Source: Porphyridium purpureum (taxonomy: Eukaryota; Rhodophyta; Bangiophyceae; Porphyridiales; Porphyridiaceae). From it: DNA of 64,000 nucleotides. The DNA is taken from assembly GCA_008690995.1 (NCBI GenBank), contig VRMN01000012.1, positions 62,001 through 126,000 of the forward strand, written 5' to 3'. Of this stretch, positions 39,467 to 49,611 are shown one piece after another. Each line of letters starts with the position of its first letter. Positions within the stretch are counted from its first letter, which is position 1. The position numbers and the translations under genes are program-made. Below the pieces are notes generated by a model. That model saw only the letters and a program-made list of their open reading frames with translations. It was not told the DNA's origin and searched no databases.

Positions 39467-40755
39467 TAGCAGCGTGCAGGACTTCATGACCTGCTCCTCC
39501 GAGCCCTCCACCAGAGAAACATTGTACGTTCCCAACCCGGTTGAACCGTTTTCAAACCGGTTTGAAATCGATTGAAGCCGAGAAAACTTTGGCCATCGCC
39601 TGTGGAGTGCAGGAGCAGCGGAAAAAGGCTTTCGACAGCAGAGTAGACTTGGTGAAGCAGCCGCTGTGGTGCGCAGTCGCTGGAATGTCGTGTATGCGGA
39701 GTATTTGAGGAGACGGCGTTTGCTTGTACGGCGCCGGCGCCTGCTTCGTGGAAGATTCGTATGTCGTATACGTGGAAAGTAGGCCATATGGGATTAGAAG
39801 TGGTGAGGACGACAATGGGGAGCGACAATCAACATAACCGCAGCGAATTGAGACACGGCGCGTCCGGGGGAATGAGGAAGAATCCTTGCGGGCGCCGGGA
39901 GAAGGAAGAACGTCGCAGAAACATGAAATGTGGTTGAGAGTTGCGTCAATTGAGGTTGAGAATTTTGAGCCGCGCAAGCGCCATGACATGCAGATCTCGC
40001 AAACAACCGGAGGTATTCGTCCAAAGAGGACGCTGACCTCAGTGTCTATGGCGGCGCGCTCATGACGATCGTCGCGACCGGATAAGAATGTTCTAGATGT
40101 AACGACACAATGTTTATGAAGATATTCATTTTGGCTGGGAGAGAGGATTGCTCAGGTGTTCCGTGTGCGCAAATGTTTCCAAGATGGAAAGGGGTTTTCC
40201 CAATTGGCAGCCGTCCCGCTCGCCTTTGCAAGCCAACGGTACCACCTATTGTTAAAAAACGAAGGAGCAGAAACTAAACATACCATTAAATAAACCGTTT
40301 GATTTTCGCGTTAGTGTCATGCGCGAGCGTGTAATTCCAAAAACATGACCTCATTAAAACGCACTTTTTTACAACACATGGTGTAACGCACGTGCGTGGT
40401 GTGCGGAAACGGTTTACTTTGCCATGAAACCGATTCCATGATTAACGGTTTATCGGCGCATTGTTTCGATGCGACAAAATCACGAAAGAGGGTCATTTGA
40501 GTAGAAGATGCGAAACGCTCACGGTTATGGTTTAACGTGCAATGCGACGAGATGTAATGCGGTTCATGTTTCTTTGAATAAGAAAAGAAGTGAAACCGAT
40601 AAGAGAAACCGATAAGGAAAAACAAAAAAACGCGCAGCCGAGCAGGAGGCGAGTGGGTTGGGCAGAGGAGAAACGTGGGTTGGGGTGTTGTCCGCCGATG
40701 CGTGCGGACGGGTGTTGAATGGTGTGGTGGGGTTGTGGAAGGGCGCGCAGACGGT
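39467..40755. other. Intergenic region with an 18-bp palindrome
   Basis: 1.29 kb with no gene that I believe. At 39550-39567 there is a perfect palindrome TTTCAAACCGGTTTGAAA, 83 bp after the DUF3067 stop. From 40380 to 40620 the AACCGAT/AACGGTT motif recurs several times upstream of the kinase gene, possibly binding sites. Confidence 0.45.
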
Positions 40756-43700
40756 ATGGGACAGTACCTGTCGAGTGAGAATGGCGGGCCGCCAGCGCAT
40801 GGCCTGGATATGCACACGTTGGTCGCGGACGTGCTGATGAGCACGTCGTCGTTTAGTCGGACGCACACCGAGCGCACGCTCCAGAGTATTGGCGCGGCAA
40901 ATGCGGCGAATGCGGCAAGTGGGAAAGGGGGTAGTGGCAGTGGCGCTATTGCGGCCGCGGCCGCCGCGGCGGGAGCCGCGGTTGGAAAAGTGGCGGAGAA
41001 AAGAGACGCGCTCGGAGCGATGGCGTCGGCCGCGCAGCCGATGTCTGCGGGGGTTTCGAAGAAGGAGCGCCCGGGAGCGGCATTGTTGAGCTGGCTCAAG
41101 AACCCAACGCAGCTGCGGCAAGACAGAGAGCGTGATGGTAGCGGCAGTTCAGGCTCCTCGACGTCGTCCAAAATGGGACCCTTCTTGCCCGTGAGCATTC
41201 CCACATTGTACGTGACCGACCAGAACAAGGACGGTCGGCTCAGCCCGGACGAGATCTCGCGCGCTCTCAAGCGGTGGGCCGGCTACCGCGCGGCCGCGCG
41301 TGGAACTTACGCTGCGCTGCCAGAGTGGCAGCGCCGCATCCTGGAAGAGAGCGTGCAGGTGCTTGCGTCCAAAAAGGAGAATGGCGTGCTCACCCTCTTT
41401 GCGGTGCGCCGCGTGCTCAAGGACATTCGCAGTTGCACTGTGTGGTGTGCCAAGGATGAGCTTCATGGTGGGCGAGACTCGGCGTACATTAAGCGCACGC
41501 GCGGCGGCACGAAGGACGTGTTGGCCGTCGAGTGGAGTGACGCCGGCGCGCAACTGCAGCCATTGGAGGACGGGCTGCAGTACCTGGACGGACTGGAGCG
41601 GACGGAGAGCAAAGCTAAAGCGAGCACAAACCCAATCCCTGCAGCAGTCATCGAAGAGTACGCGGTATCCGCACTGGCCGCCGAGGCGCTCATCAAGGAT
41701 GACCACTCGGCCCTGGTGCGCGCTTTGGAAAGTGGCGGAAGAGCCGAGCGCAAGCGTTTCGTCAAGTGGTTATGGTTTCTTGCCATCGAAACCAGCCAGC
41801 TGCCTTCTTCAGAACACGCCGCTCCAGCTGGCGACTTGACGTCTGTCGGGAGCGCAAATTCAAGTTTCAGCAGCAGCTCAAAGCTGAGGCTGAAGTTTGC
41901 GGGATTGAGTATGGGTGGTCCGAGTCCTGCCGGCCGTGGTGGCGTGGCAGGGACAGCTACGGACGGAGTCGCGACCCTCGAATCAATATGCCAGCTGCTC
42001 CAACTGATGCACGAAGACTGCATTAGTCTCGACACTCTGCCCATTATGATGAACGAGTATTCCCCTGGTTATTCCAATGGCATGGCTGCGCCTGATGCGG
42101 CCGTGCAAGAAGAATTTCAACTGCATTATATGGATGCGCCTTCGCGACAGGGAAGTGCGTTTTTCGAGTCACTTTTTCGCAACGAAATCGACCCTCTCAC
42201 GCTGTTTGAAGACACGGCGCGCCGCGTGATACGGTCGCTGCGGTCCGCCACACACTCGAGCTCTGTTTTGAACGCCAATACCACGCAGTATGCAGCGCAT
42301 GACCAGGACGGCCTGCTTGATCTTGGGACGGAGCACGAGGTGTTTGCAGACTATCTGCTTGAGAAGGCCGGCGCAATGCGGAGAGACCGCAGTATTCCGA
42401 GCTCTGGCCCGAGTCGGAGTCTGAGCTCGGGCTCACCGCAGGTCAAGGGCACGCATACCAGAGCAATGACAGCTCTCTCGGGTAGCAAGGAAGCCCCAGA
42501 CGCACAGTCGTCCATACATGAGCAACAGCAGCAGCAGCAGCAACGCGAACTACTAAAACAAGAAGTACAAGACGCGTGTAGCCTTGACGCATGCGTTGTG
42601 TCCAAGAGCATGGACTCGCTCAACTTGTCTGCGCCACGTTTGCAAGAAGGCGATGGGCGCTTTTTGGCGCCAGACGAAATGTCGTTGCCCGAGTTTTTCG
42701 CACTCGGTGACTTGGTATGCCGACTGTACTTGGTCCGTCCACTGGGCCAAATGCCCGAGTGTGGCTGGTACGAGCTTCGGCGCGAGCTCGGTACCGGCGC
42801 GCAGGGCACTGTCTATCTGGGGCGTGATATCTCGACGTCACAGATGGTCGCGGTCAAGACGATTGGCCGCGTGGACGCGCACGAGAACTATGACCATGTT
42901 TTGATGCGCAACCCGCTTGTGACTGGCGTACTGGATATTCTGGAAGCCGTGCAGGCACATCCGAGCATCGTGCGATACAAAAAGGTCATTGCGACTGATG
43001 ACGCATGCCATTTTGTGATGGATATGTGCGCAGGCGGCAGCTTGTTTGAGGTGCTCACCTACCTGCAGAGCATGACTCCCGAAATCGAAGCCATGGCGGC
43101 ACTTGCCAACAGAGATCGAGACACTGCGGCGTATGGCAGCGGCGGCGCGGCATCAGCGCTGACGCATGGCTCACAGCGCTTCTCACCCAGTGGACGCAAG
43201 TCGCTCGACAGATATAGCGTGGAGCGCAATTCGTTGGACGCGGCCCGACGCAGCTCGCTTGAAATGATCACCGGGCGGGCTCGTGGGCGCAGAGACTCAA
43301 ATGCGATTTTGAATGGCGGTGCTTCCTCGTCTGGAAACACCGTGCCGAGCTCAGGCGGTCTCAAGGGCGGGCCGGACACCTCGTTTCAGTTGTCAAATGT
43401 GGTGGAAGGGCCGCTGGTATCTGAACGCACAGCACGCTGCATATTTCGACAGCTCGCGTCCGCTGTCGCACACTGCCATCGGCACAACGTGTGCCATCGT
43501 GACTTGAGGCTCCACAATCTGATGCTTACCGCAACGGGGGACTTGATTCTGATCGATTTTGACTCTGCGTCGGCTTTCAGCGGCGGGTGGGATTTGTTCA
43601 GCGGCGAGCATCTGGTGGGCTCCTTGTACTACCAAGCGCCGGAGCAGGTCAACGGCACTGCTTATGCAGGCATGAAAGTGGACGTGTGGGCCATGGGCAT

Positions 43701-45171
43701 TATCCTGTACTGGCTTTTCTACGGCCGCCCACCGTTCGCAGGTGACTCGATGCTCGACACGTTTGCGCTCATTCGAGAGTGCACGTGGGATCCAAAGCTG
43801 GTGCCTTCACCGCTCGCACTGGACCTGCTCAAGAAGCTGATCAACAAGGATCCGCAGGCACGTCTGACTGCCGAGCAGGTGTGCGAGCATCCGTGGCTCA
43901 AAGTGGACGATGATGACATCGACTTTGAGGATGGCACCAATGGTGCCAACGCTGACAATGGCCTCTCTGGAGCTTTCGAATCTCGTGGTATCGGAGATAG
44001 AAATCACGCTGCCGACTTGAGACTGGGCGTGGCAGAGAACCCACTCGAGCCGCTGCTCAGCCGATTCTGTCTGAATGTCCCCGTGGAGCTGTTTGGCGGT
44101 AGCATCGGTCCAGGCGGCGACTACGACGCAGAAGCAGTTTTCAGCTTGGCAAGAAAGGTGCTTGCGAGTATTTGGGCAGACGCAGACAAGTTCTTTCTGG
44201 TGCACGAACACCGTGTAAGCACCAGTCTGGACGCTGACCCAGCGCACAGCGTTGTGCACCAGCCCCACAGGTCGCTCACAATGCAGGTGGCGTTCCCGGA
44301 GTTTGAGTTTTGCATGCTCGTGAATTTTGTTTGGCTCGATCAAGAGCAATGGGCGGCTGTGCGTGCTCGTGTGTCACGTGTTGGAAGTGTTGAGGGAAAG
44401 AGCTGCAGCAAAGGCAGCATGGCCGCGCCTGCGCCCCTTCCGTTACCGAGCCGGGACATCTTGGTGCTTGCTAGTGTCGGAACACCAGCGAAGTGCGCGT
44501 CAGAAGATATCGCGCTTATGGGCTCCTCGCCTGTGGAAAGCATGAGCTTCGGGTCTCTCGCGCGAAGCATACACGCCTCTGCAGGCCATTCGCCCATGCA
44601 ACCTTGCTTGACGTTTGACCTGCTTCGTGGTGGAGGGAATGTGTTCGTCAAAGCGAGTCGCAAGATTGCGCACATCTTTCTGCAGCGCGTGCATGCAGCG
44701 GCGCACGCGCGATACAGCCTCAGCTATCCGTCCCGGAAAAGCATCAGCCAGGCTGGTGCGCGTCTTTTGTCGCCGCGAACGTCAGGTGTCTTCACAGGCA
44801 GGAAAAGCATCAGTGGCCTCTCTGGCAGGTTGGCTTCAGAAAAGTCAAGGGACAAGGCGGCCAGAGCTGCCGTGGTGGCTGCCGCTACGGCTGCGGCCGC
44901 AGAGGAGGCCGCGCTCTCCAATGAGCGTGAGAACATCGGTCGACCACGGGCTTCAAAGGAGAAGCTGATCTCACCAAAGGACAGTGGAGCGGATCGCGAA
45001 GCAAATGCATTGAGAGCGCCACAGCCCATTCCACGCAAGTTGACCTTCTCGTTAGAAGACGATGAGCTAGGTCCGAGCACGCCGGCTGAAGAGGCCGCGA
45101 AATCTTCTTCGGCAAAGTTCAAGTCTTTGTCCTGGCTTAGTGAGAAGCTCAAGAAGCCCGCGGGCAAATAG
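40756..45171 (+). CDS. Large EF-hand serine/threonine protein kinase
   Basis: 1471 residues from the ATG at 40756; I prefer it to 40675 because it begins MGQYLSS, a textbook N-myristoylation signal. An EF-hand loop DQNKDGRLSPDE at about residue 153 should bind calcium. A polyglutamine run lies near residue 590. The kinase domain covers about 670-1050: glycine loop ELGTGAQGTVYLG, ATP lysine K701 (VAVK), catalytic HRDLRLHN (914-921, Arg in place of the usual Lys), DFD instead of DFG (934-936), and YYQAPEQ. A Ser/Arg-rich insert of about 110 residues separates the hinge from the C-lobe. A conserved-looking region (about 1095-1320) follows, then a Ser/Ala-rich tail. Membrane-tethered, calcium-responsive signalling is inferred. 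Convergent with the Sua5 gene, stops 125 bp apart. No introns. Confidence 0.82.
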   Translation: MGQYLSSENGGPPAHGLDMHTLVADVLMSTSSFSRTHTERTLQSIGAANAANAASGKGGSGSGAIAAAAAAAGAAVGKVAEKRDALGAMASAAQPMSAGVSKKERPGAALLSWLKNPTQLRQDRERDGSGSSGSSTSSKMGPFLPVSIPTLYVTDQNKDGRLSPDEISRALKRWAGYRAAARGTYAALPEWQRRILEESVQVLASKKENGVLTLFAVRRVLKDIRSCTVWCAKDELHGGRDSAYIKRTRGGTKDVLAVEWSDAGAQLQPLEDGLQYLDGLERTESKAKASTNPIPAAVIEEYAVSALAAEALIKDDHSALVRALESGGRAERKRFVKWLWFLAIETSQLPSSEHAAPAGDLTSVGSANSSFSSSSKLRLKFAGLSMGGPSPAGRGGVAGTATDGVATLESICQLLQLMHEDCISLDTLPIMMNEYSPGYSNGMAAPDAAVQEEFQLHYMDAPSRQGSAFFESLFRNEIDPLTLFEDTARRVIRSLRSATHSSSVLNANTTQYAAHDQDGLLDLGTEHEVFADYLLEKAGAMRRDRSIPSSGPSRSLSSGSPQVKGTHTRAMTALSGSKEAPDAQSSIHEQQQQQQQRELLKQEVQDACSLDACVVSKSMDSLNLSAPRLQEGDGRFLAPDEMSLPEFFALGDLVCRLYLVRPLGQMPECGWYELRRELGTGAQGTVYLGRDISTSQMVAVKTIGRVDAHENYDHVLMRNPLVTGVLDILEAVQAHPSIVRYKKVIATDDACHFVMDMCAGGSLFEVLTYLQSMTPEIEAMAALANRDRDTAAYGSGGAASALTHGSQRFSPSGRKSLDRYSVERNSLDAARRSSLEMITGRARGRRDSNAILNGGASSSGNTVPSSGGLKGGPDTSFQLSNVVEGPLVSERTARCIFRQLASAVAHCHRHNVCHRDLRLHNLMLTATGDLILIDFDSASAFSGGWDLFSGEHLVGSLYYQAPEQVNGTAYAGMKVDVWAMGIILYWLFYGRPPFAGDSMLDTFALIRECTWDPKLVPSPLALDLLKKLINKDPQARLTAEQVCEHPWLKVDDDDIDFEDGTNGANADNGLSGAFESRGIGDRNHAADLRLGVAENPLEPLLSRFCLNVPVELFGGSIGPGGDYDAEAVFSLARKVLASIWADADKFFLVHEHRVSTSLDADPAHSVVHQPHRSLTMQVAFPEFEFCMLVNFVWLDQEQWAAVRARVSRVGSVEGKSCSKGSMAAPAPLPLPSRDILVLASVGTPAKCASEDIALMGSSPVESMSFGSLARSIHASAGHSPMQPCLTFDLLRGGGNVFVKASRKIAHIFLQRVHAAAHARYSLSYPSRKSISQAGARLLSPRTSGVFTGRKSISGLSGRLASEKSRDKAARAAVVAAATAAAAEEAALSNERENIGRPRASKEKLISPKDSGADREANALRAPQPIPRKLTFSLEDDELGPSTPAEEAAKSSSAKFKSLSWLSEKLKKPAGK

Positions 45172-45296
45172 TCTGAAGAGGATGCGACATCAAAATTGCG
45201 AATGCGTGAATGTACGTTTAAACACAAGATTGTTTGTGCCTCGTCGGAGCTTGAAGTGCGGGCGCGAGCACGCGAATGAAGTGAAGGGCGGCGAGC

Positions 45297-46745
45297 TCAG
45301 GCGGGCTGCACATCGACCGCGGCGCCCGCCGCTTTCCGCAAACGATTCATAATGGCAGAGCCAATTCCTTGCGTGTCGTCTACGCTCTGTGCAAGAATGA
45401 CAACCACACGCGATTCTTCGCAGGCGGCACCGTGTGGCGCCTGTTGGTCAGAGTTTACCTGTGGCTCGTCAAACGCGCGAAGGCAGAAGTACAGTTCGCG
45501 GCCGAACGATTCGACGCCCGCCCGCAGCGTCCCGCAGGGCACAAAGCGCACTGCAACATCCACAGCATGAGGATTCGCTTCATCGCCTTGTCGTTGCTCA
45601 GGCATTTTCAGCTCTGATTCGAGTTGCTCGCATAGTTCTTGATATGCCAACACGCCAATGCTGCATGGAGTCTGCTGTTGACTTTGGTGCATCCGTATGC
45701 GTTCAAAGAGAGCGCTGCGCAGAGCGGCCAGATTCGTGCCGCTAAGAATGACAGGCATGGATGGCGCGTAGTGCCGATACTTCATACCAGGGGCTTTTGG
45801 AGCCTCCATCTTGTCATTTGCATCAGTGCCGGTGTGAGACTGAGACGCGTCGCGAGCATGCTCTGTGAAAGCTTCACCTGCAGCAGACTCGAGCATCTGC
45901 CGCGTGATACCTCCCGGTCGCAAAATACACGGCGGCGTTCCGGTACGCTTCCCGTGTGCATCAATGCAACAACTAACATCCACCACTGTTGACTCCAGGC
46001 CAACGTCGCACATGACATGGCCTGCGTCATCTGAAGCGTCGCCGTCAAGCACGGCTCGTACAAGGCACGGTTGGGCGTTTGCAAAGTCGCGCACCACGTG
46101 TGCGGCGCGTGTGGGCGATGGCCTGCCGCTCAAATTCGCACTGGGAGCAGCCACGGGATGCTCGGGACCTAGACGGCGCAGTAACTGCTGTGCAACTGCA
46201 TTGGACGGCACGCGCACCGCCACGGTGTCCAGTCCGGCCGTCACCGTGTCTGAGAGGCTCGGTGCGTTTGGTGCTTCTCCGGCACCATTGTCAGTGCGCC
46301 TTCTCTTTGGCAGGACCAGCGTGAGCGGACCTGGCCAGAATGCCGCGGCGAGTTTACGAGCAATCTCTGGCAGCGGCGTTGCGACCAATCCGGAGCGTAA
46401 AAGCGATTCGATACTATCGACATGAACGATCAGAGGATTATCCGACGGACGCCCCTTGGCCGCGAATATCGAGCGGGCAGCGGCATCGTTGAAAGCATCT
46501 GCGCCAAGACCATATACTGTTTCTGTGGGGAATGCGACTAAACATCCAGCAGCGAGCAGACTCGCCGCTCGCTCAATATCCTGCTCTTTGCGAGCATCCA
46601 ATCGCTCCATTTTCTGATCATGCGCCTCAGACGTCGCCCGAGCACAACGAGACACGACGGAATGAAGCCGACCGGACCTCAATATTTGAAAAAGTCTCCC
46701 TGTTCCTGCTCTTGCTACACGAATGCTTGTCGCAGACGGAAACAT
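45297..46745 (-). CDS. Threonylcarbamoyl-AMP synthase (Sua5/YrdC)
   Basis: Makes threonylcarbamoyl-AMP from threonine, bicarbonate and ATP, the first step of the t6A37 modification of ANN-decoding tRNAs. The YrdC core is clear: AAGCLVAFPTETVYGLGADAF, AKGRPSDNPLIVHV, FWPGPLTLVLPK, VAVRVPSNAVAQQLL, PVAAPSANLSGRPSPT and STVVDVS. Next comes GMKYRHYAPSMP, the linker of the long Sua5 form, and a C-terminal Sua5 domain. I chose the ATG at 46745 (482 residues): its first 45 residues (MFPSATSIRVARAGTGRLF...) are rich in Arg and Ser without acids, like a mitochondrial presequence. The ATG at 46610 (MERLDARKEQD) would give a cytosolic form of 437 residues. The frame is open further upstream to 47165 through a repeat that I regard as non-coding. 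Confidence 0.88.
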   Translation of the reverse strand: MFPSATSIRVARAGTGRLFQILRSGRLHSVVSRCARATSEAHDQKMERLDARKEQDIERAASLLAAGCLVAFPTETVYGLGADAFNDAAARSIFAAKGRPSDNPLIVHVDSIESLLRSGLVATPLPEIARKLAAAFWPGPLTLVLPKRRRTDNGAGEAPNAPSLSDTVTAGLDTVAVRVPSNAVAQQLLRRLGPEHPVAAPSANLSGRPSPTRAAHVVRDFANAQPCLVRAVLDGDASDDAGHVMCDVGLESTVVDVSCCIDAHGKRTGTPPCILRPGGITRQMLESAAGEAFTEHARDASQSHTGTDANDKMEAPKAPGMKYRHYAPSMPVILSGTNLAALRSALFERIRMHQSQQQTPCSIGVLAYQELCEQLESELKMPEQRQGDEANPHAVDVAVRFVPCGTLRAGVESFGRELYFCLRAFDEPQVNSDQQAPHGAACEESRVVVILAQSVDDTQGIGSAIMNRLRKAAGAAVDVQPA

Positions 46746-49611
46746 GCACCGTGAACTCGCCGTCGAGTCAGCGTCGACCGAGCTTGCGCGGCGGGTCCGC
46801 ACCGGAATAACGAAGCAAATCTCGGTGCGCGTTCCGACCAACCAGGCGTTAAAAGTTTGCCAATAATTCACCGACGGCACTGCTCCCCTGTCAATCTTGA
46901 TCCGCGACTCCATCCACGCTCCATTCCCTCCGAAATCGTTTCTCCCAGCCGCCAGCTCGTCGCCGGAAGCGGCGGCCCTGTCTATAGACCGCTGTCTCAA
47001 CGCAAAGGACACACACGTCGAGCTCGCTGCGGTCCGACTTGTGGAGGCGATGCCGAGATCCGCGACACGGCCTAGCGAGCTGTCGAGCGAGCTGTCGAGC
47101 GAGCTGTCGAGCGAGCTGTCGAGCGTGCTGTGGTCGTCGTGCCGAGCGCGTCGTGGCCGTCGCACAACCGCCCAGCGTCCGCCACTCGCGCCGTGCCCGC
47201 TGGTTTAACGGCGTATCGGCTTATCCGTCTATCGGCGTAGCGGTTTAACGGCTCATCGCTCTTTGGTTTGGCTTGCGGCTGTGTGGCAGGCGGTGGCGGG
47301 GTGTGCTGCGTGTTGGATCCAAGGCAAAAGATGGAGAAGATGATAAGCATGGCCACCCAAGATCTTCTGCAGCAAATATAGACCGTGAGTGTCTAAGGCC
47401 TTTGTGTTCGCTGCGCTCGGGAACTGCCTTGCAGCTCTTGTGCGAAACTTGAACTCGCGTAAAATGTGAGCTCTGAGCAATGAAGAGCGTGTAGAGGCAG
47501 GCCAAGTCGTAATCTCTGCTCGGATGCTCGCGAATGATTGGACTGTAGGCCACGGCTATGGATACCAGTACTTCATTCAGTGTGGCGCAGGAGCATATGT
47601 CACGCGCTTGACGCGGGGATTCGGCGGGAGTCGCAAGAGCTTCGCAGCCGTACTTGTTTCCAATTTAAATGCCCAACTGCGCCAGCTCGCTTGTCTCCGC
47701 TGCCGCGTTCTCCACATCCCAGCAAACGCTCTCTCGTCAAACAAATCGGCAAGAGCCTAGCAGCAGCACGAGCTTCTCGCGTCTACCTCGCTTTCTTCAT
47801 CTGCCTTGCAGCCATCAGCTCAACATCGAATCCCTCTTGTCCGGTCCTGCACACAACCCTCTCCGATGTGTCTCATCCAACTCTCGTTACCCTTGAGCGC
47901 CATTCCTTGAAGGTACACCATGTACAGTGCGTACAGCAGGTACAATAAGTACAGCGACTCATCCATGCGCGAGTTTATAGTAAAACACGCGTTTTTTACA
48001 ACAAGCTGAGCATGCGCACAAGGTCTTCTGATTCGGACCCAAAATTAGCGCGCCCAGCGAGATTCTTCCATTTCGAGTACAGTCCAAAACAGGACTTTAG
48101 AATCAGAGCACCAAAAACGGGGCACCACACAGGAGAAACGGGAGCGTGCGTTGCGCACACAATGATTCCTCTTTGCAACGAGCTTCACTTGATCCTGGAT
48201 CGCGAGCCATCCATCCATTCATCTATCTATCCAAAGCGAGCTCGTCCACCACAACCACCACCACACTAATAACCACCACCACACTAATAACCACCACCAC
48301 CGCGCTTTTGTATGCCCGTTTGTCTTAAAAAAAACAGCCCTGTCCCACTCACATGGTACAAACAGTGGAAATCACACATTGCCGAAACATAACCCTTCAC
48401 CGCACCCGCTTCTCACACACCACACCCCCCACGCCTGAATTCAAAGTGTGTGGTCCATCACCATCGTCGTCTTGCTTACGAACTTGCCACTCCAGCCATG
48501 CAAGCCCCGCCATTCCAAGCGCATCCCGCAACGCTATTTTTACCTTTTATCTTTTCCTTCCACATGCAGTTGTTTTGCAAAGCACCATCGTGCTTTTCAC
48601 ACGCCGTGTTGTGCAACTCACACGTGGACCCTTTCTCATCTTGCACCCAGATTTCCGCATGTTTTTATCCCTCGCGCTCTATTTTTAGCGTGCTGTAAAG
48701 TGTGCGAGAAGCGGAGGTACGGAGGAACGGGGCGGGGATTGAGCTGGAAGGGTCATTCATTCATGGATTTTCAATAGTGGTTGCTTATGGGTTGTGGCTC
48801 GGCGGGTGTGTGTTATTTTTATGGCTGTAATGGAATTCGACGTAGAAACGGCGTGTGTGTGTGTGTCAAGGGTGGTGGTGGTGGTGGTGGGACACACGTG
48901 TCCCCTTGAATTTCGGGTGGTTTTGCTATGTGCGTGTGCGTGCAGGAGTGTGACGTGCAGCCTTCGTCGGTATTCAAGAGGCGATGATGCTGACGATGGC
49001 GACGCCGGAATAACTGCGGGTGCGGCGGTTGCTGCTGACTAGATCGCGACGCGGGGTAAGCGCGGTGATGACGAGGAGCAGGATGAGGCGCTGTGCATGC
49101 GTGTAACGCGCGGGTTACGCGTGCGGCGTGGCTTTGCAAGACGGAACATGGATTGAGGGGTGCGCGCGCGCGCGCGGTTTACGTGCGTAACCCCGTTTTC
49201 TGTCCCAACATGTCTCGTGGCCTCGCGCCCTCTTTCGGTCGATCGTCACGTCGCCAGATTGCCAGATCGCCATCGCTACGTTCCGCCTCGCCTCGGTGCT
49301 GATCAAGACGTGAACGCTGGCAGAGCCCTGTGGAGTTGTTTGCGTTGGTGCTGACGCGGGCGCGGCGCGAAGTGCAGCAAAGCAAGGTCGCAGACGCGCG
49401 CGCATGCGGGGATGGCTCTGAATTCGAACGGCTCCCTTGCGTGGGTCGCTCTGCGTGGTGCACGCAAATGCGGCGCGCATTGGGTATAAGACGGGCGCCG
49501 CGTGACCGTGCCAGGTGGTGAGGAGACGAGACGGATGCAGACGCGGATAAGGGAGCTTGACTAGAATTGTGCCGGAGTTTGCCTTTGGCTGGTTCGCGCT
49601 TTGCTTTAGGC
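46746..49611. other. Long intergenic region with simple repeats
   Basis: 2.87 kb between the divergent Sua5 and first secreted-protein genes. No gene is supported. It contains the 12-bp array (47075-47122), a run of GTACAG-type motifs (47905-47955), an 18-bp repeat ACCACCACCACACTAATA (about 48254-48300), a GTG run (about 48871-48891), a CG-alternating run (about 49160-49178) and a TATA-like GTATAAG (49484-49490) about 125 bp before the next gene. Confidence 0.5.
47075..47122. repeat. 12-bp tandem repeat
   Basis: Four exact copies of GCGAGCTGTCGA followed by a degenerate fifth, upstream of the Sua5 start codons. Twelve is a multiple of three, so it keeps the long upstream frame open by chance. 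Confidence 0.85.

Noticed and set aside
40317-41270. 317-codon minus ORF over the start of the kinase gene
   Set aside because: Antisense shadow of the GC-rich, Ala-rich kinase N-terminus; the translation is Pro/Ser/Ala-rich with no domain.
47166-48700. Several overlapping plus ORFs in the Sua5 to paralogue 1 spacer
   Set aside because: Pro/Ser/His-rich translations from simple repeats, three frames equally open, no start context or motif.
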